64,000 nt of DNA, taken from the NCBI RefSeq assembly GCF_033568475.1, contig NC_133121.1:5580001-5644000 (forward strand). The letters run 5' to 3'. Below the pieces are notes generated by a model, which worked only from the letters and a program-made list of their open reading frames with translations, was not told the DNA's origin and did not search any database. The position numbers and the translations under genes are program-made. How positions within the stretch are numbered: the stretch's first letter is position 1; each line of letters begins with the position of its first letter. Below, one piece after another: positions 60,001-64,000 of this stretch. This DNA is from Henckelia pumila (lineage: Eukaryota; Streptophyta; Magnoliopsida; Lamiales; Gesneriaceae).

Positions 60001-60398
60001 AATACCCGATCCAAAGAAGAAGTTAGATACACGTCAATTTCTCGAACTACTTCGTCTACAGCCTCCCCTTCCTCAGTGTCCATTAAATCTTCAGTCTCTT
60101 CTTTCTTCACTCCGTTTTCAACTATCCCCACACGCTTAAATTCAATGTCCATCTCAACAACATCGTTCGCAAATTCGGGTTTAACACCAAGTTCCTCTTG
60201 TTTGGGCAAGGGAATGGAATCCGATTCCTGTCGAATCAGTTCAGAAGATTCAGATGAAGATGGTGGCGGCTGTTGAGATCGCTCGATTTTGGGCCTCGGC
60301 TTGAATTTAGAGTTCTTGGGATTGAAGCGTGTGGATCGAACGGGAGCCTGCGCGGGGCCGCCCAACAGCTCGTCCAGGTCAAAATCAAGGTCCGCCAT
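54034..60398 (-). CDS. RPC5: DNA-directed RNA polymerase III subunit RPC5, 13 exons
   Basis: RPC5 (POLR3E/Rpc37-type) is a Pol III-specific subunit for tRNA and 5S rRNA transcription. Exons: 60398-60006, 59880-59812, 59675-59568, 59234-59166, 59052-58894, 58543-58508, 57625-57519, 57424-57353, 56743-56695, 56237-55630, 55087-54878, 54772-54652, 54108-54034. The sum is 2076 nt, 691 aa plus stop, open throughout. The start MADLDFDLDELLGG is followed by an acidic N-terminus; the RPC5 core follows (REIDVYLTSSLD, YPLRPLWRPYE, VEIDFAVDLESKNYD, LNPIHAVVQLRPSMEHLD, DWIPLTYHS). A plant-type C-terminal extension runs to KSGDRNPIH. Intron 4 uses a GC donor (AAG|GCATGC); the others are GT-AG. Confidence 0.95.
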
Positions 60399-60494
60399 CT
60401 ATCCTTCCCCGACTCTGAAGCGGAATTAAGAATCGAAAATCGAAGAAGAACAGTAAACGTCACAGAAAATTCGCTGTTAGGTTCTCTCCCAGAA

Positions 60495-60509
60495 CAGGGT
60501 TTAGGGTTT
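60495..60509 (-). promoter_or_regulatory. double telo-box upstream of RPC5
   Basis: The minus strand reads AAACCCTAAACCCT about 100 bp before the RPC5 ATG. Such motifs are enriched near starts of plant genes for ribosome and translation functions. The role here is inference. Confidence 0.6.
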
Positions 60510-61914
60510 CAAACAAAAATAGCAGAGGTTTTGGTATATGGAAAAAAAATATATTAATAGTATATTTATTTTAAGGCCAAAAATCATATCGTATAGTTTT
60601 TGAAAAAAATACTTTTTATGCGTTTTCAGGCTTTTTTTTTTCCCCCAAACTACATTTCTTAAAGAAAAACACGCTTTTATAAAAAAAAATGTTTTTTTTC
60701 TGTTGACTTCTCTAACAAAAAGTATTCTTCATAAATCAGGGAATGAATGTATTTGTATAAAATAATAAATACATAATGCATTTGTATTTAATATAAAATA
60801 ATTAATAAATGTTCACATATAAGTAATGGTTATTAAAGTGAATTTGATTTGGTATGATCAAGCGGAACCAAAACGATTTTTTATTATTAAAATTTTTAAT
60901 GTCATTACGAACGAAGTGGCTTATTATTACATGATTTTTCAAACAGATAGAAAATTTTCTAGCTCCCAAACAAAATAGAAATAAAAGAAATAGAAAAAAT
61001 AGCAAATGAATGAGCAATTCCATTTGTCGAACATGAAACATACTGAAATCTGAAAATTAATTAGTAGTATAATAGATAAAGGATATGAACGAAATGGGTT
61101 TTAAAAACTATGCCTAAAACTACCAGCAAATGGGATAAATTACAAATATGCATGTTTGATAATTTTTTCATTACAAAAAATATGAATTTTTATATCAAAT
61201 AAGTGTTATTCATATAAGTGGGATTTTAATTTTTAAAAAAATGGGTTTTGATACCTCATGAGTAGGCTCATCACACGTTTGAGCCTCATAGAGGCTCATA
61301 AAACCAAAGACGAGGGTTCAAGTCTCATTCTAAGAGGTAGGATCGGCCCATAAAGATAAACATTGAAAAAGAAACATGTTGGCTCTCAAGACGTATGGAA
61401 GAGCCTCATCAAGTTGGACCCTACCATGAGGGTTCGTATGAGAAGTCAAGAGCTTATGACAATATAGAACGAAGAGGTGAAATGGAATGTTGGGAGTGTA
61501 GAAGAAATAAATGGAGGAGGGCAGGCGAGCCCTAAGATAGGTAAGCTCGACTTTGTGTCTTGAATTGTTTTGGGAGGGCGAGCCCTGAATGAGAGGCGCG
61601 TGAACTACACGCTTGTGGTCTCCAACCTTGGTTCATATGAATACGAGTTTGCTCACTTCGTTTGAAATCCATTCGCTTTCATTTCGAGGAGTGCTGGAGA
61701 TCCTCTTTCTCTTATTCGTTCACGTCTCTGACTTAAGTGTCAAAGGGGCTATGCCGAGACACCGTCTCGCTCCCTCTGACATTATCTGTTTGGTTTTAGG
61801 TTTACCTACGGATTTAAAGCTTGGGATTTAGATTGGACTTGGATCATCAAATTTTAGCGAGCAGGGTTTAGAATCTAGACATATGTTTGATTTTTTTATT
61901 AAAAAAAAAAAACA
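60510..61914. other. AT-rich intergenic DNA upstream of RPC5
   Basis: No gene was seen. At about 61255-61340 a block has a tRNA-like A-box (TGAGTAGGCTCAT) and a B-box-like GGGTTCAAGTCTC, so a degenerate SINE on the plus strand is possible. The stretch 61340-61830 has several GAGCC/AGGCGAGCCCT words and a 72-codon frame (61613-61831) that I do not recognise. Confidence 0.4.
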
Positions 61915-61922
61915 TGACATTG

Positions 61923-62767
61923 AGTGTGTTTGATTTCAAAAGGTTTTTTTTTTTTTTTTAAAAGTGATTTTTTAAGTTGACTTTTAAAAATGATTTTTTA
62001 AATAAAAGTTGTAGCATTTTAGTGTTTGGATAAACAAATGAAAAACAATTATTTAATTCATAAATGTATTTGGATGAATAGTATTTCTAGAGCTTTTTTA
62101 CTAATATATATATAAATATATATATATATAAATATATTTATATTAAAACTCTAAACAATCTAAAGATATAAAAAAATTCAGGTCATAAAACAACATTAAA
62201 AGGAAAAATGAAAGGAACTTCCATTGAACGTAGACATCACTACAAAAACTATCACTTGTTCAGTAATGCATGAAAGCAAGGGTAGAACATAATTATTCCA
62301 CATTACGCAGCCTGGAACAAATAATTTTTTACCAAACAAAAGAAAGGCATTGACAACTGAAAATCTGGGTTAACGACAAATATAATCATTTTTTTGTTAT
62401 TCACAAACAATTTCAATCATAAAACAAACATATGAGTAGGAATATCTAGTTGGCTACAAATTCATGTAAATAATACGAAACGACAATTCAATGAATGAAG
62501 ATAAAAATGGTTGTCAAATGTTTACCTTGTTTTTCACTGAGAAACTTTAGATAAGTGATGAGAAAATTTTGACTGTGACAGCTGAAAATCTTTTGGATGT
62601 TTAGGTTAATAGAAATATAAATTAGAGAAGCACTTTTTTGGCTTTTGAAAAAGCCCCAATTTTAGCTTAAGCACTTAGAAGCCAATCCAAACATAAAAAT
62701 AATTACAAAAGTGTTTTAAAAAAAAAAAAATGTTTTTCCTAATCTAGCTTTCATTTCCAAACGGCTA
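61923..62767. mobile_element. hAT-type MITE (845 bp, TSD TGACATTG)
   Basis: An 8-bp direct repeat TGACATTG flanks the stretch exactly (61915-61922 and 62768-62775), the size made by hAT transposases. The ends AGTGTGTTTGATTTC and (inverse of the right end) TAGCCGTTTGGAAATG share GTTTG and are followed on both sides by long T-runs and AAGTG words, giving weak terminal inverted symmetry. It is non-coding and AT-rich with a TA microsatellite at about 62104-62145. Confidence 0.65.
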
Positions 62768-62775
62768 TGACATTG

Positions 62776-64000
62776 TCAATTTAAGTATTTTTTTAAAAAA
62801 AAATAATATGAAATATACAAATTAATTAAAATATAGCAATCTACAAAACTTTATAAATGTATTATAATTTGAGACAGTTTATCCAATTGGATATGTTGAT
62901 GCTGGCAGCCGAGCATCATGAACTGGTCCCTTGGATTTGGCAGAGTTTATGCAGAAGCTCTGCCAAATCCGCGGCAGGTTGTCCCAAATTTAAAATTCAT
63001 TTTATTTTATTTTTCCCCCATGGGCTGGACATGAAGTCCGGAGCAAAGTAATCAATCAATAACACAATTTATAGCAAATCAATTACGATAATTATCTTTT
63101 GACGGATGCGAAGTTAAGATGATTGCAATAAAAATTACTTATAGCTAGTTCTTTATATTGGTTGAGTTTCATGACCGAAACAAATAAAATTAAAGGTGGT
63201 CATCTTTCCCTCGGTGCTATACGAAAGCACTGTTTTAAAATAAATTTTATGTTGTTTGCATATTTTTAGACTTTATTAGTAGAGTACTTATTAAATCACT
63301 TACTGATAACACAACAATATATTTATAACATAAAAGTTGATATTTTAATTTTATCCATTTCATGTAAGTCAATAATAAATATTAAATTAATTTAAATATT
63401 TCATTTATAAAAATTGTTGATCAATTTTTTTAAAATATAGATTTGATAAATATATTATCTATAAATAGTTCGTTAGCCATATATCTTTTATACATTTATA
63501 ATTAATCAGAGTTAATCAATCAATATATATTTGATAATTGTTCTCGTGTTTCGACACTTTAATTATAAAAATAATAATATAATTTATTTATAATAATATA
63601 TTATATTCAAAAGGCAGAATATAATATTTATATTTAATTTTTATAAAGATGCAGTGAAATTTGTAATACTATATTCAGTTACAAATTAAATAATGTATTT
63701 GATATTGTGTAATAGCTTGATTTGGTTACCAATATAACAAAATAATTCAACATAAAATTAATTAGAGTAATTTATTTTATCAATCCAACAAAACTAACTG
63801 TCTAATAGCTGGATTATTTTATGCTACACTTGGAGTACTTCTCCCTCATGATGTGGTCAAATATCAACCATTGGATCATCAAGACATATGTCAATTTCCA
63901 TAAAAATATATGGGTCTCACGTGATCTAATGATATTGAAATAGGGGGAGAAACACTCCCAATGTAGCATAGACTAACCCCTAATAGCTTGATTTCGATTA
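62776..64000. other. AT-rich intergenic DNA to the window end
   Basis: Apart from a GC-richer hairpin block at 62915-62985 nothing was recognised. 63240-63700 is over 75% AT by eye. No gene is supported. Confidence 0.5.
62933..62970. other. isolated hairpin with perfect 13-bp stem
   Basis: GGATTTGGCAGAG (62933-62945) and CTCTGCCAAATCC (62958-62970) are exact inverse complements around a 12-base loop. Pairing continues outward imperfectly for about 10 more bases (AACTGGTCCC against GCGGCAGGTT). It does not belong to any repeat I see nearby. The size is on the small side for a plant miRNA precursor, and the arm sequence is not a miRNA family I know. Confidence 0.6.

Overview
This window is nuclear DNA of a flowering plant, almost certainly a eudicot. 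It has AT-rich intergenic DNA, genes split by many short GT-AG introns, Copia and Gypsy (Tekay-like) LTR elements, LINE, SINE and MITE insertions, and an integrated caulimovirid (pararetrovirus) copy. I could not fix the species. Nothing prokaryotic or organellar was seen.

Five host genes can be supported. (1) An OVATE-family protein gene lies at 3788-4684 (+). (2) The translation release factor eRF3 occupies 16825-24266 (-). I could place 18 coding exons, and together they give an open frame of 512 codons plus stop. (3) The U2 snRNP subunit SF3B4 lies at 30797-35104 (-), with 9 exons and 360 aa. (4) A PHIP1-like RNA-binding protein lies at 47132-50707 (+), with 4 coding exons and 502 aa. (5) The RNA polymerase III subunit RPC5 lies at 54034-60398 (-), with 13 exons and 691 aa. 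Genes 2-5 all serve RNA synthesis, splicing or translation. Three of them (eRF3, RPC5 and, more weakly, SF3B4) carry telo-box (AAACCCTA) motifs near their starts.

Layout. 1-7.1 kb: a Copia solo LTR, a small MITE, a tandem repeat upstream of the OVATE gene, and a truncated LINE in its 3' flank. 7.2-14.4 kb: a near-complete but broken endogenous pararetrovirus with primer-binding site, capsid-like region, movement protein, protease/RT/RNase H, a last unknown ORF, and a pregenomic-type promoter with a duplicated enhancer-like block. 16.8-24.3 kb: eRF3. 25.2-26.7 kb: a head-to-head inverted partial copy of the eRF3 5' end, followed by a truncated Ran GTPase gene fragment. 27.0-29.0 kb: a 2-kb Gypsy solo LTR with three strong palindromes. 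30.8-35.1 kb: SF3B4. 35.9-45.6 kb: a nested block in which a Copia LTR is split by a structurally complete Tekay-type Gypsy element (pol broken) and by a second Gypsy solo LTR. 47.1-50.7 kb: PHIP1-like gene. 50.9-51.9 kb: a MITE-like element and a tRNA-type SINE. 54.0-60.4 kb: RPC5. 60.4-64 kb: AT-rich DNA with a hAT-type MITE and an isolated hairpin.

The most unusual items are the eRF3 inverted partial duplication joined to a Ran fragment, the pararetrovirus copy with its unassigned last ORF, the palindrome arrays inside the Gypsy LTRs, and the unexplained hairpin near 62.95 kb. Exon borders were placed by eye from splice signals, frame and family knowledge, and no search or computation was run.
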